This document shows, in pieces, positions 37,025-45,941 of a DNA stretch of 64,000 nucleotides (its first letter is position 1; every line of letters begins with the position of its first letter). Under the pieces are notes generated by a model. That model saw nothing but the letters and a program-made list of their open reading frames with translations. It was not told the DNA's origin and did not search any database. Both the position numbers and the translations under genes were made by a program. The stretch is from Bog-756 sp038210245 (GTDB taxonomy: Bacteria; Actinomycetota; Acidimicrobiia; Acidimicrobiales; RAAP-2). Where the stretch lies: contig JBBQWW010000002.1 in the NCBI GenBank assembly GCA_038210245.1, positions 62,001 through 126,000 on the forward strand. Reading direction: 5' to 3'.

Positions 37025-37888
37025 TCAGATGCGAGGTGCGTCGAACCGGTAGCCGACGCCCCGGATGGTGGTGATCAGCTTGGGGGAGGAGGGATCCTCT
37101 TCGATGTGGGTGCGCAGGCGCTTGATGTGGACGTCGAGCGTCTTGGTGTCGCCGAAGTAGTCGGAGCCCCACACCCGGTCGATCAGCACGTCCCGGGTCA
37201 GCAGCCGGCCGGCGTTCTCCATCAGCAGGGAGAGGAGCTCGAACTCCTTGCGCCGGAGGTGGACATCCTCGCCGCGGATGAACACGAGGTGGCGGTCGGG
37301 GTCGATCTGGATTCCCCCGGCCTCGAGCACCGCGCTGCCGGTCCGACGGTCGGTGGAGCGCCGGGCGGAGCCGCCCGGGGATCCGTCCGGCGCGTCCCCT
37401 CCGAGCGACCCTTCGCCGCCCGGGGTCCGCCGCAGCACGGCCCGCATACGGGCCACCAACTCGCGCAGCCGGTAGGGCTTGGCCACGTAGTCGTCCGCTC
37501 CGACCTCGAGGCCCACCACCGTGTCGATCTCGGTGCCCTTGGCCGTGACCATGATGATCGGCACCGACGACTGGGCCCGGATAGACCGGCAGACGTCGAT
37601 CCCCGACAGTCGGGGCAGCATCAGGTCCAACAGGACGAGGTCGGGCTCCTCCTCGGCGAACAGGCGGAGGGCCTCGTTGCCGTCCCGGGCCACGGTCAGC
37701 TCGAAGCCCTCGCGGGCCAGGCCGATGACCAGCGCTTCGACGAAGGACTCGTCGTCCTCGGCCAGCAGCACCTTGATCAGGTTCTGGTCGGTGGCTGAGC
37801 CGTCGGTGGCCTTGTCGGCCCTGGCCGGTGTCGACGACCCGACTCCCGCATTGTCGGCCTTGTCGGGCTTGTCGGTCCTGGCACTCAC
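37025..37888 (-). CDS. OmpR-family response regulator (RegX3/PhoP-like)
   Basis: 287 residues. A 36-residue polar N-terminal extension, then a receiver domain: acidic pair in LLAEDDESF, phosphorylated Asp88 in LVLLDLMLPRLSG, Lys in AKPYRLREL. A Gly/Ser-rich linker (about 150-185) joins a winged-helix DNA-binding domain ending LITTIRGVGYRF. It starts at a GTG overlapping the stop of the sensor kinase gene. With that SenX3-like partner it probably controls phosphate starvation genes. Confidence 0.9.
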   Translation of the reverse strand: MSARTDKPDKADNAGVGSSTPARADKATDGSATDQNLIKVLLAEDDESFVEALVIGLAREGFELTVARDGNEALRLFAEEEPDLVLLDLMLPRLSGIDVCRSIRAQSSVPIIMVTAKGTEIDTVVGLEVGADDYVAKPYRLRELVARMRAVLRRTPGGEGSLGGDAPDGSPGGSARRSTDRRTGSAVLEAGGIQIDPDRHLVFIRGEDVHLRRKEFELLSLLMENAGRLLTRDVLIDRVWGSDYFGDTKTLDVHIKRLRTHIEEDPSSPKLITTIRGVGYRFDAPRI

Positions 37889-39123
37889 GAGGCGTACTCC
37901 GGGGGACTGGGAAGGATGAGGGTGAACGTCGAGCCCTCTCCCTCCCGCGAGTCGACCTCGACCCGACCCTGGTGGTTGCTGGCCACGTGGCGGACGATGG
38001 AGAGCCCCAGGCCGGTGCCGCCCGAGTCGCGGCTGCGCCCGTGGTCGACCCGGTAGAAGCGCTCGAAGATGCGGTCGAGATCACGGGCCGGGATCCCGAC
38101 CCCGGAGTCGGTCACCGACAGCCGAACCTCGCCGTTGAGCCGCTCGCCCGAGACCTTCACGAAGGCGTCCGCGTAGGAGAAGGTCACGGCGTTCTCGAGG
38201 AGGCTGTGCATGGCCGAGACGAGTTGGCGGCGGTCGCCGAGCACGTGAACCGGGGGACTGGGCTCATTGAGCTCAATGGTAATGCGCCGCTGCTCGGCCG
38301 CCGACCGGACGCGCTCGACGGCTTCGGCCATGACCAGGTTCACGTAGATGGGTTCGCGAGGAGGAGCCTCCTCCGATTCGATCCGGCTGAGGTCGAGCAG
38401 ATCGTCGATGATGCGGCTGACCCGGAAGGCCTCGGTGTGGATGCGCGAGGCCAGGCGTTGGGCCACCTCGGGATCGGGCTCGACGGTGAGGGTCTCGGCC
38501 AGCAGCCCGAGGGCACCGATCGGGGTCTTGAGCTCGTGGCTGACATTGGCCACGAAGTCGCGGCGTACCTCTTCCAGGCGACGGCGGTCGGACACGTCCT
38601 CGATGATGGCGATCACCCCGAGGGGCCGTCGGCCGTCGTCGATCAGGCGGGTCCGCACGGTGAGGGTCTGTCGGGGCGGGCCGTAGAGGTCGAGAGTGCG
38701 CTCGGCCGACCCGTCGGTCCAGGCGTTCTCGAGGAGCTCGGTGACCGCCTGGGCAGCCAGGGCGTCCCCGTGGCGGTTGTTCATCAGGCCGGTGGCCCGG
38801 GCGTTCTGGAAGGCGATGTCGCCGTTCTCGTCGCACACGATGACCCCCTGGGGAAGGGTGTCGAGCGCCCGACGCAGTCGGATGGCGTCCGAGCTGGACT
38901 CGGTCACCGCCTCGGCGGCCTCCCCGGTGACCTTCTCGAGGTGGCCGAGGATCGGCTCGATCCCGCCCTCGTCAGGGGGCTCCACGCCGAGCCGGTTGGA
39001 CAGGGCCACCAGCCGCTGCTGGAGGGCACGGCGACCGGCCCGCCGACCCAGACGGGCGGCGATGATCACGGCCAGGACGGCTACAACGCCAACGACGATG
39101 TACCCGATGACGTACGGCTTCAC
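37885..39123 (-). CDS. Sensor histidine kinase, SenX3/PhoR-like
   Basis: 412 residues. One membrane segment (about 4-24), a charged coil, a PAS-type domain (LPQGVIVCDENGDIAFQN, about 90-190), then HisKA with the phosphorylated His in ANVSHELKTPIGAL and the ATPase domain: N-box ENAVTF, DSGVGIPARDL, GGTGLGLSIVRH. A single helix without an external sensor domain is like SenX3. Its gene is first in a two-gene operon with the response regulator and is divergent from the type IV secretion operon. Confidence 0.9.
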   Translation of the reverse strand: MKPYVIGYIVVGVVAVLAVIIAARLGRRAGRRALQQRLVALSNRLGVEPPDEGGIEPILGHLEKVTGEAAEAVTESSSDAIRLRRALDTLPQGVIVCDENGDIAFQNARATGLMNNRHGDALAAQAVTELLENAWTDGSAERTLDLYGPPRQTLTVRTRLIDDGRRPLGVIAIIEDVSDRRRLEEVRRDFVANVSHELKTPIGALGLLAETLTVEPDPEVAQRLASRIHTEAFRVSRIIDDLLDLSRIESEEAPPREPIYVNLVMAEAVERVRSAAEQRRITIELNEPSPPVHVLGDRRQLVSAMHSLLENAVTFSYADAFVKVSGERLNGEVRLSVTDSGVGIPARDLDRIFERFYRVDHGRSRDSGGTGLGLSIVRHVASNHQGRVEVDSREGEGSTFTLILPSPPEYAS

Positions 39124-39206
39124 TGCCTAAGCATGGCAGGCCGTCGCCCAATTCGTGGGCATGCGTAGAACGCTGTAGGAAAACTTATGAAATAACATAA
39201 AAAGTA

Positions 39207-39235
39207 TTGAAAAGTGTCAAAAGGATCCGTACGCT
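39207..39235 (+). promoter_or_regulatory. Near-consensus leaderless promoter of the type IV secretion-like operon
   Basis: TTGAAA (39207-39212), 17-base spacer, TACGCT (39230-39235), then 6 bases to the ATG at 39242. It lies in an unusually A+T-rich stretch (39180-39225) compared with all surrounding DNA. There is no ribosome site in front of the ATG. The A+T-rich stretch also could bind a nucleoid protein such as Lsr2; that is speculation. Confidence 0.7.
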
Positions 39236-39241
39236 GAGCGC

Positions 39242-39640
39242 ATGCCCGCCGACCTCCTCCCCGCACTGCTCCCCGCCCTCCGAACCTTCCCGGCGGCCCA
39301 CGTTCCCGAGGGCGTGGGTGCCGTGGCCATGACAGCCCATCGGGCTCTCACCGGCCTGCTGGCCGACATCCCGACCATGACACCCGAGTCCAGTCAGCTC
39401 CCGGGGGGTGACCTCCTCCAGAAGCTGATGGACGGCCTGCAGTTCTGGGCCCTGGCCCTGGCCCTCGTCGGCCTGGTCATCGGCGCGGCGGCCTGGGCCC
39501 TCGGCTCGCACGGTCAGAACTACCAGCAGACGTTCGTGGGGCGGCGAGCCGTCCTCATCTCGGGATTTGCCGCCCTGCTCATCGGGGCGGGCCCCGGAAT
39601 CGTCTCCTTCTTCTACAACGCCGGATCCGGCGTCCACTGA
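39242..39640 (+). CDS. Small membrane protein, VirB2/TrbC pilin-like (DUF6112-type)
   Basis: 132 residues. A hydrophobic N-terminal region, a linker, then two membrane helices: LMDGLQFWALALALVGLVIGAAAW and VLISGFAALLIGAGPGIVSFFY, separated by a polar turn (GSHGQNYQQTFVGRR). Two helices with a short polar loop is the layout of VirB2/TrbC pilins and of the small proteins that open actinobacterial conjugation operons. First gene of the operon, with its own leaderless promoter; the next gene starts 2 bases after its stop. Pilin function is inferred from context. Confidence 0.6.
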   Translation: MPADLLPALLPALRTFPAAHVPEGVGAVAMTAHRALTGLLADIPTMTPESSQLPGGDLLQKLMDGLQFWALALALVGLVIGAAAWALGSHGQNYQQTFVGRRAVLISGFAALLIGAGPGIVSFFYNAGSGVH

Positions 39641-39642
39641 CG

Positions 39643-41196
39643 GTGAGTGCCCTCGCCACCATCCCCGGGCTCCCCGGCGCGGGCTGTCCGGCCGCCGCCG
39701 CCGCCCTGACCGCTACGGGGCTGGGTCCGGTGTGCCAGGTGGTCTCGACCGTGTCCGGCGCCGCTGGTGCGGCGGCCTCCCAGGTGGCCGGGGCGGGAGT
39801 CAGCAGTGTGCTCGGCGACCTCGGCTCCTGGGTGGCCGAAGGCGCCTCCTGGCTGCTGGCCCAGATCGGGTCGGTGATCGGCGACACCACCGGCATCGAC
39901 CTGGGCGCCTCATGGTTCGGTGCTCACTACGGAACCATGGCCGGGCTGGCCGCGGTGGTCATCGTGCCCCTCCTGCTGCTCGGGATCATGCAGTCCGTCT
40001 TCCGGCAGAGCCTCTCCTCGCTGCTGCGCTCCGTGCTGGTGAACGTCCCCCTGGCCATCCTGCTGACCGCGGTGGCCGTCAAACTGGTCCAACTGGGGAT
40101 CTCGGTGACCGACGCCATGAGCACGGCGGTGGCCCACGGTGCCGGGCTCGACACGGGCCACTTCATGACGTCGGTGATCACCGGTCTCTCGCCGGTCTCT
40201 GCGGCCGGACAGCCGTCGACCCCGGGCTTCGTGCTCTTCCTCGGGTCCCTGGCTGTGGTGGTCGGGGCGGTGCTGGTGTGGATCGAGCTCCTCATCCGGG
40301 CCGCCGCCGTCTACGTCGCCGTGCTCTTCCTCCCCCTGGCCCTGGCCAGCCTGGCCTGGCCGGCCATCGCCCACTGGAGTCGGCGCCTCGTCGACACCCT
40401 GGTGGCCCTGATCTTGGGGAAGTTCGTGATCGTCTCGGTCCTGAGCTTGGCGGCCGGTGCCCTGGCCGGTGGCGCGGGATCGACACCCAGCGGGGCGTCG
40501 CCCGGCTCCGGTGGGGAAGGCGGCTTCTCCGCGGTGCTCGGTGGTGCAGCCCTACTCCTGTTGTCGGCGCTCTCCCCGTGGGCCCTCTTCCGACTGCTCC
40601 CGTTCGTGGAGGCCGGGGCGGTGGGCCATCTCGAGGGCCTCGGCCACCGCGCCCGTCAGTCGGCCACCATCCCCGTGCGCGGCCTGGCCCAGACGGCCAT
40701 GCGGATGACCGCCGCCGGGGCCTTCGCCTCCCAGGGTGCGGCCATGGCCGGCGGCGCCTTGGGTGGGTCGATGGGCAGCGGCGGTGGGGGCGGCGGAGGC
40801 GGAAGTCGTCGCGGAGTGAGCGGCGGCGGAGTCCCGGGTGGCGGCGGTGGTGGTGGCCGTGGGTCGTCGGGAGGCGGACCGGACCTCGGGCCGTCGTCGG
40901 TGGAGACCACCGGAGTCGGCACCATGGATCCTCCCGGTCACGGGATCCCCCTGCACGACGTCCATCCCGGGGCCACCGCCGTGGCCAACGGCCTCGTTCG
41001 CCGGGATCGGGAAGGGGACGGCGGTGGCCCGGGAGCGACCGCTCCCCCGGACCCCACGGAGCTGAAGCCGTTGCCGAGGCAGTCCGGGGCCCTCTGGGAC
41101 GACTACCTGGGTCGGGACCGGCTCGGCATCAAGCTGGTGACCAAGCCGATGGCCCGACGGGACCTACCGGGCGGCCAGGGCCCCACCGGTGGCTGA
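39643..41196 (+). CDS. VirB6/TrbL-like polytopic conjugation membrane protein
   Basis: 517 residues. N-terminal third has a polar/amphipathic section, the middle (about residues 100-330) has at least six membrane helices (LAAVVIVPLLLLGIMQ, VLFLGSLAVVVGAVLVWIELL, AAAVYVAVLFLPLALASLAW, AALLLLSALSPWALFRLLPF). Residues 380-440 are extremely Gly/Ser-rich and the last 90 are polar and Pro-rich, presumably cytoplasmic. This matches the inner-membrane channel component VirB6/TrbL of Gram-positive type IV systems. Starts at GTG 2 bases after the pilin-like gene and overlaps the next by 8. Confidence 0.72.
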   Translation: MSALATIPGLPGAGCPAAAAALTATGLGPVCQVVSTVSGAAGAAASQVAGAGVSSVLGDLGSWVAEGASWLLAQIGSVIGDTTGIDLGASWFGAHYGTMAGLAAVVIVPLLLLGIMQSVFRQSLSSLLRSVLVNVPLAILLTAVAVKLVQLGISVTDAMSTAVAHGAGLDTGHFMTSVITGLSPVSAAGQPSTPGFVLFLGSLAVVVGAVLVWIELLIRAAAVYVAVLFLPLALASLAWPAIAHWSRRLVDTLVALILGKFVIVSVLSLAAGALAGGAGSTPSGASPGSGGEGGFSAVLGGAALLLLSALSPWALFRLLPFVEAGAVGHLEGLGHRARQSATIPVRGLAQTAMRMTAAGAFASQGAAMAGGALGGSMGSGGGGGGGGSRRGVSGGGVPGGGGGGGRGSSGGGPDLGPSSVETTGVGTMDPPGHGIPLHDVHPGATAVANGLVRRDREGDGGGPGATAPPDPTELKPLPRQSGALWDDYLGRDRLGIKLVTKPMARRDLPGGQGPTGG

Positions 41197-42772
41197 GGGC
41201 GGGGTCGGCCCTGACCGGGTCCGGTACCGCTTCTCGCCCCTGGAGCGGCGCGGTGTGATCGCCGGCTGGAGGGGAGGCCAGATCGCCACCGTGGCCGCCA
41301 GCCTGGTGGTGGGCGTCGTGGCCCTGCGGTCGACTCCCTCCGTGGTCGGGGTACTGGTCGCCCTGGTCGCCGTGGGGGTCGGGGTGGCCTTTTCGTTCTG
41401 GCCCGTCCTCGGCCGAACCGGCGAACAGTGGTTGCCGCTGGCCGTGCGCTGGCTCGGGTCGCGGGTGTCGGGCGGGGGCCGACAGTTCGCACCCGTTCCT
41501 CGTCGGGGCCACCGAGTCCGGCTCCACCCGACCCGATCCGATCCCGACGGCTACTCGGTAGGTCCGGCTCCCACTCCTCTGCTCGCCGGGACGAGGGGGT
41601 CGGTCTTCGCCGGCCTGCGTCTCGAGGGCCTCCCCTTCGGGCCCCCGACCTCACCCACCGAAGTCGGTGTGGTGATGGACGGACCGTCCCGCACCGCCAC
41701 CGCGGTGCTGGCCGTGCGGGGCCACAGCTTCGCCCTGTTGGGCCCGACCGACCAGGACGCGCGGATCGCCGCCTGGGCCCGGGTGCTGTCGGCCATGGCC
41801 CGCGAGGGCTCGGACGTCCACCGGATCCAGTGGATCGAGTCCTGCCTGCCCGACGACGGCAGCTCGGTACGGAACCACTGGGCGACCCACGCCGTCCTTG
41901 GGCCTGACTCCCCGGCCGGCCGGTCCTACTGCGCCCTGGTCGACGAGTCCTCCCCGGTCACCCGTCGGCACCAGGTGCTGTTGGCCCTCTCCATCCACAC
42001 GTCGCGCTCGGCGCGTTCGATCCGGTCTGCCGGCCGCGGTCCGGCCGGCGTCGGGGCCGTGCTCACCCGCGAGGTACTCGCCCTCCACCGGGCTCTGGAC
42101 GGGGCCGACATCTCGGTGGAGGGCGTCCTCGGCCCCGGCGCCCTGGCCCGGGTCATCGGTGAGGCCTATGCGCCGACCGTCGGTCCCGACCGGCACCAGC
42201 CGAACGATCCCGACGAAGGAGAGGACCGACACCACCGTGGCCGGGGAAGGTCCGGAACCCCCTGGCCCTGGCCGATGGCCGTCGAGCCGCACTGGGACGC
42301 GGTGCACACCGACGCCACCTGGCACGCCACCTACTGGATCGCCGAGTGGCCCCGGGTCGACGTCACCCCCGACTTTCTGGGTCCGGTCCTCTTCTCCACC
42401 CTCCGCCGTTCGGTGGCCATGGTCATGGAGCCGGTCAGTCCCAGTCGCGCCGCCAGGCAGGTGGCCCAGGCCCGCACGGCCGACATCGCCGATGGCGAGC
42501 TCCGACGACGAGGTGGGTTCCTGGTCACCGCCCGCCAGACTCGCGAGAAAGAGGGCGTCGAGGACCGGGACACCGAGTTGGCCGACGGTCACGCCCAGTA
42601 CCGCTTCTCGGGCTACGTGACCCTCACGGCCGACTCCCGTCCGGAGCTCGATGACGCACGGTCCGCGCTGGAGCAGGCCGCCGGCCAGGCGCGGATCGAG
42701 CTCCGACTGCTCTTCGGTGAGCAGGATGCCGCCTTCACCTGCGGCCTTCCCCTGGGGCGGGGGCTGTCGTGA
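41189..42772 (+). CDS. SCO6880-like type IV secretion membrane protein
   Basis: 527 residues. Two adjacent membrane helices near the N-terminus (about residues 28-70), then a large soluble domain with no nucleotide-binding motif. Similar in layout to the SCO6880 family of actinobacterial conjugation clusters, whose N-terminal helices recall the PrgI/VirB3 protein that anchors VirB4. The family often precedes the VirB4-like ATPase, as here: the GTG of the next gene overlaps its stop by 4 bases. It may act as a scaffold joining ATPase and channel. Function is inferred. Confidence 0.7.
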   Translation: MAEGGVGPDRVRYRFSPLERRGVIAGWRGGQIATVAASLVVGVVALRSTPSVVGVLVALVAVGVGVAFSFWPVLGRTGEQWLPLAVRWLGSRVSGGGRQFAPVPRRGHRVRLHPTRSDPDGYSVGPAPTPLLAGTRGSVFAGLRLEGLPFGPPTSPTEVGVVMDGPSRTATAVLAVRGHSFALLGPTDQDARIAAWARVLSAMAREGSDVHRIQWIESCLPDDGSSVRNHWATHAVLGPDSPAGRSYCALVDESSPVTRRHQVLLALSIHTSRSARSIRSAGRGPAGVGAVLTREVLALHRALDGADISVEGVLGPGALARVIGEAYAPTVGPDRHQPNDPDEGEDRHHRGRGRSGTPWPWPMAVEPHWDAVHTDATWHATYWIAEWPRVDVTPDFLGPVLFSTLRRSVAMVMEPVSPSRAARQVAQARTADIADGELRRRGGFLVTARQTREKEGVEDRDTELADGHAQYRFSGYVTLTADSRPELDDARSALEQAAGQARIELRLLFGEQDAAFTCGLPLGRGLS

Positions 42773-44184
42773 GCCGCCCGGCCCCCCGGGTCCCGGCCCA
42801 CGTGGCCACCACCCGGCACCTGTGCGCCGCCTATCCCCTGGTCAGTGAGGCCGGGCTCGGGCACGAAGGGGTCCTCATCGGCCGGGACGTACTGGGCGGG
42901 TCGTTCGTCTACGACCCTTTCGTCCTCTACCGCCAGGGAGTGGTCACCAATCCCAACGCCGTGGTCATCGGCCAGATCGGTCGGGGCAAGAGCTCGTTCG
43001 TGAAGTCCTACCTGTGGCGCCAGGCCGTGTTCGGCCGACACGCCTGGGTGGTGGACCCCAAGGGCGAGTACGGACCACTGGCCCGGGCCTGGGGCGTACA
43101 GCCGGTGGCTCTGCGGCCCGGAGGATCGGTCCGGCTCAATCCGCTCGACACCGACGAGGAGGTGGGCGGATCGGGTCCCCTCTCCGGGGAAGGGTCGCGT
43201 CGTCGACGGGTGGTCCTGACCTCCTCGTTGGCCGTGGCCTGCCTGGGGCGTGACCTCCTCCCCCGCGAACGGGCGGCCGTCGATGCCGCCCTGGGCGAGG
43301 CCACCCACCGGGCCCAACAGGCCCGGATGCCGGCCCCCACCCTTCCCCACGTGGTCGAGGCCCTCCTCGATCCGGGCTTCGACGCCTCGCTGGCCATCCG
43401 GACCTCCCGCGCCGAGCTGTTGGAGGACGGCCGGGACGTGGCCCTCGAGCTCCGGCGGCTGGTCCACGGCGACCTGTGCGGGATGTTCGACGGGCCCACC
43501 ACGCCGGGCTTGCGTCTGGACGGTCCGCTGGTGGTCCTGGACCTCTCGGCGGTGTACCACTCACCGGCCCTCGGAGTGCTCATGGCCTGCGCGGCGGCGT
43601 GGCTCCAGAGCGCGGTGAGGGCCCGGCACCGCAACCGGATCATCGTGGTGGTGGACGAGGCGTGGGCCATCTTGTCCAACCTCGGGGTGGCCCGGTGGCT
43701 CCAGACGTCCTGGAAGCTGTCGAGGGCCAACGGTGTGGCCAACATGGCCGTCCTCCACCGACTGTCCGATCTCCGGTCGGTGGGCACCGAGGGTTCGGAG
43801 CAGGTCAGTCTGGCGGAGGGACTACTGGCCGACTCGGAGACCCGGGTGGTCTACGCCCAGTCCCCCGGGGAGGTGGCCCGCACCGGCGAGCTCCTGGGTC
43901 TGACCGACACCGAGGCTGAGCTGGTCACCCAGCTGCGCCGGGGCATGGCCCTGTGGAAGGTGGGCCGACGATCGTTCCTGGTCGAGCACCGGCTGGCCTC
44001 GGGGGAGGAGTGGCTGACCGACACCGACCAGGCCATGGCCGAGTATGGCACCGGCGGACCGGGGGCTCTGGACGAGCCGGACGAGCCGGACGACCCGGAC
44101 GAGGTGTCGGACTCCGTCGGACCGATGCATTCGTCCCGGGCCACCGTCCGTTGGCCGCCCGATGACCTCGAACCGTCCCGGTGA
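42769..44184 (+). CDS. VirB4-like ATPase of the type IV secretion-like operon
   Basis: 471 residues from GTG. Walker A GQIGRGKS (residues 68-75) and Walker B RIIVVVDEAW (about 285-294), with WVVDPKGEYGPLAR before and LHRLSDLRS and LLADSETRVVYAQ after, the arrangement of VirB4/TraC-type ATPases. The N-terminal part (1-60) is short, so this is the compact actinobacterial form in which the VirB4 N-domain may have moved to the SCO6880-like neighbour. An acidic repeat (DEPDEPDDPDE) lies near the C-terminus. It should power pilus assembly or DNA/protein transfer. Confidence 0.82.
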   Translation: MSRPAPRVPAHVATTRHLCAAYPLVSEAGLGHEGVLIGRDVLGGSFVYDPFVLYRQGVVTNPNAVVIGQIGRGKSSFVKSYLWRQAVFGRHAWVVDPKGEYGPLARAWGVQPVALRPGGSVRLNPLDTDEEVGGSGPLSGEGSRRRRVVLTSSLAVACLGRDLLPRERAAVDAALGEATHRAQQARMPAPTLPHVVEALLDPGFDASLAIRTSRAELLEDGRDVALELRRLVHGDLCGMFDGPTTPGLRLDGPLVVLDLSAVYHSPALGVLMACAAAWLQSAVRARHRNRIIVVVDEAWAILSNLGVARWLQTSWKLSRANGVANMAVLHRLSDLRSVGTEGSEQVSLAEGLLADSETRVVYAQSPGEVARTGELLGLTDTEAELVTQLRRGMALWKVGRRSFLVEHRLASGEEWLTDTDQAMAEYGTGGPGALDEPDEPDDPDEVSDSVGPMHSSRATVRWPPDDLEPSR

Positions 44185-45941
44185 GTCCGGCCGATATCGT
44201 CACCTCGGTGATCGGGGTGACGGCCTTCGTAGGGGCCGGCGTGCTCGGCTCCGATCACTTCCCTTGGGGTCGCCTCACCTCCGGTGGCTCCCGCTTCGGC
44301 ACCCGACGCTCGTTCCTGCCCCCTCCCGGGCGTCGGGTGCCACCCTGCCCGGGGCCCACGTCCGGTGCCCGGCCACGCTCGGGTCCGTGGGGCGAACGGG
44401 GCTGGGCGGGACCGGGCTCCGGAAGGCCCGGCCCGGGCCCAGGGTCGACCAGGCGGTCGATTAGGCCGTTGTCGAGCGCGGCACGGTGGGCCAGCGCGGC
44501 GGATCTCCGCCCGCTGATTCTGCGGACCGGCGACACCGGGGTGACCCCCGGGCGCCTGGTGCTGGGACGGGCCGGCCGGCACCTGGTGGCGGCGGAGCGG
44601 GCCCAGTCGGTCATCGTATTCGGGCCCACGCAGTCCTACAAGACGTCGGGCTTCGCCGTGCCGGCCCTGCTCGAGTGGCACGGGCCGGTGGTGGCGGCCA
44701 GCGTGAAGACCGACCTGATCGACCACACCATCGAACACCGGCGCTCCTGTGGTGAGGTCCAGTGCTTCGACCCGTCGGGGTCCACCGGCATGGAGTCGGC
44801 GGAGTGGTCACCGCTGGCCTCGTCGCGGACGTGGCCGGCGGCCCGCCGGTCGGCAGCGGCCCTCACCGAGGTGGCCAAATCCTCGGTCGGCACCATGAGC
44901 GACGGTGACTTCTGGTTCGCCACGGCGGCCAAGATGCTCGCCCCTCTGCTGTTCGCGGCGGCGTTCGGCGGCCGGGACATGGGCGACGTCATCCGGTGGG
45001 TGGACACCCACGAGGAGTCCGAGGTACTCGACCTGCTCGGAGCGGCCGGTGTCCCCGAGGCCCTCCACGCCGCCTGGTCGACCTTCGGCAAAGAGGAGCG
45101 CCAGCGGAGCTCCGTCTACACCACGGTCGAGACCATCCTGGAGCCGTTCGCCGACCTCCACCCGACAACGTCGTGGGGTGGAACGCCGTCGGCCATCGAT
45201 CCGGCCCGCCTGGTGGCCGGGAGCAATACCCTCTATCTCTGCTCCCCGGCCCACGACCAGAGGAGGCTCACCCCACTGTTCGTCTCGGTGGTCCGCCAGG
45301 TGCTCGAGTACGCCTACGACCGGGTGTCGCTCACCCATCGGCCCCTCGACCCACCGTTGCTGCTCGTCCTCGACGAGGCGGCCAACATCGCCCCCTTGGC
45401 CGACCTGGACGCGCTGGCGGCCACGGCTGCCGGCCACGGTGTCCAGCTGGTGACCGTCTGGCACGACCTGGCCCAGATCACGGCGCGCTACGGCCCGAGG
45501 GCCACCACCGTGGTGAACAACCATCGGGCCAAGCTGTTCCTGTCGGGCATCTCCGACCCGTCCACCTTGGACTACGCCAGCCACCTCATCGGCGAGGAAG
45601 AGGTGCTCCTGCCCGCCACCACCCGGGGTGGACGGAGCAGCCCGAGCACCACCCACTCACCGTCCATCCGGCGGCTGGCGCCACCCGACTCCCTCCGGCG
45701 CATCGCCCCGGGCGAGGGGGTGCTCGTCTACGGAGACCTGCCTCCCGCTCGCCTTCGCCTCCGACCCTGGTTCGCCGACCCGGGCCTCGTGCGCCCGGTC
45801 GGCGGGGTGACCGGACATGGCGACGATGGGTCCCACCTGCTCGCCCCGGCCAGGACGGGTGAGCAGGGGCGGTCCGGTCAGCGGTTCAGACCACCCAGGT
45901 ACTGGTCTCGCCCAAGACGGCCGATCCGTCGAGATCGCTGA
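44181..45941 (+). CDS. VirD4/TraG-like coupling ATPase
   Basis: 586 residues from the GTG overlapping the virB4-like stop. One hydrophobic segment near residue 5-24, then a Pro/Gly/Arg-rich linker to 100. P-loop region VIVFGPTQSYKTSGFAVPAL (motif at 148-156), Walker B PLLLVLDEAANIAPL (about 393-407) and VVNNHRAKLFLSGISDP, all typical of coupling proteins that bring substrates to the channel. The P-loop has Tyr where this family normally has Gly (GPTQSGKT). Its 3' end overlaps the convergent SDR gene by 56 bases. Last gene of the operon; no relaxase follows. Confidence 0.82.
   Translation: MSPADIVTSVIGVTAFVGAGVLGSDHFPWGRLTSGGSRFGTRRSFLPPPGRRVPPCPGPTSGARPRSGPWGERGWAGPGSGRPGPGPGSTRRSIRPLSSAARWASAADLRPLILRTGDTGVTPGRLVLGRAGRHLVAAERAQSVIVFGPTQSYKTSGFAVPALLEWHGPVVAASVKTDLIDHTIEHRRSCGEVQCFDPSGSTGMESAEWSPLASSRTWPAARRSAAALTEVAKSSVGTMSDGDFWFATAAKMLAPLLFAAAFGGRDMGDVIRWVDTHEESEVLDLLGAAGVPEALHAAWSTFGKEERQRSSVYTTVETILEPFADLHPTTSWGGTPSAIDPARLVAGSNTLYLCSPAHDQRRLTPLFVSVVRQVLEYAYDRVSLTHRPLDPPLLLVLDEAANIAPLADLDALAATAAGHGVQLVTVWHDLAQITARYGPRATTVVNNHRAKLFLSGISDPSTLDYASHLIGEEEVLLPATTRGGRSSPSTTHSPSIRRLAPPDSLRRIAPGEGVLVYGDLPPARLRLRPWFADPGLVRPVGGVTGHGDDGSHLLAPARTGEQGRSGQRFRPPRYWSRPRRPIRRDR

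Noticed and set aside
39180..39225. A+T-rich stretch as a plasmid origin
   Set aside because: It contains no iterons or DnaA boxes that I can see and coincides with a complete promoter.
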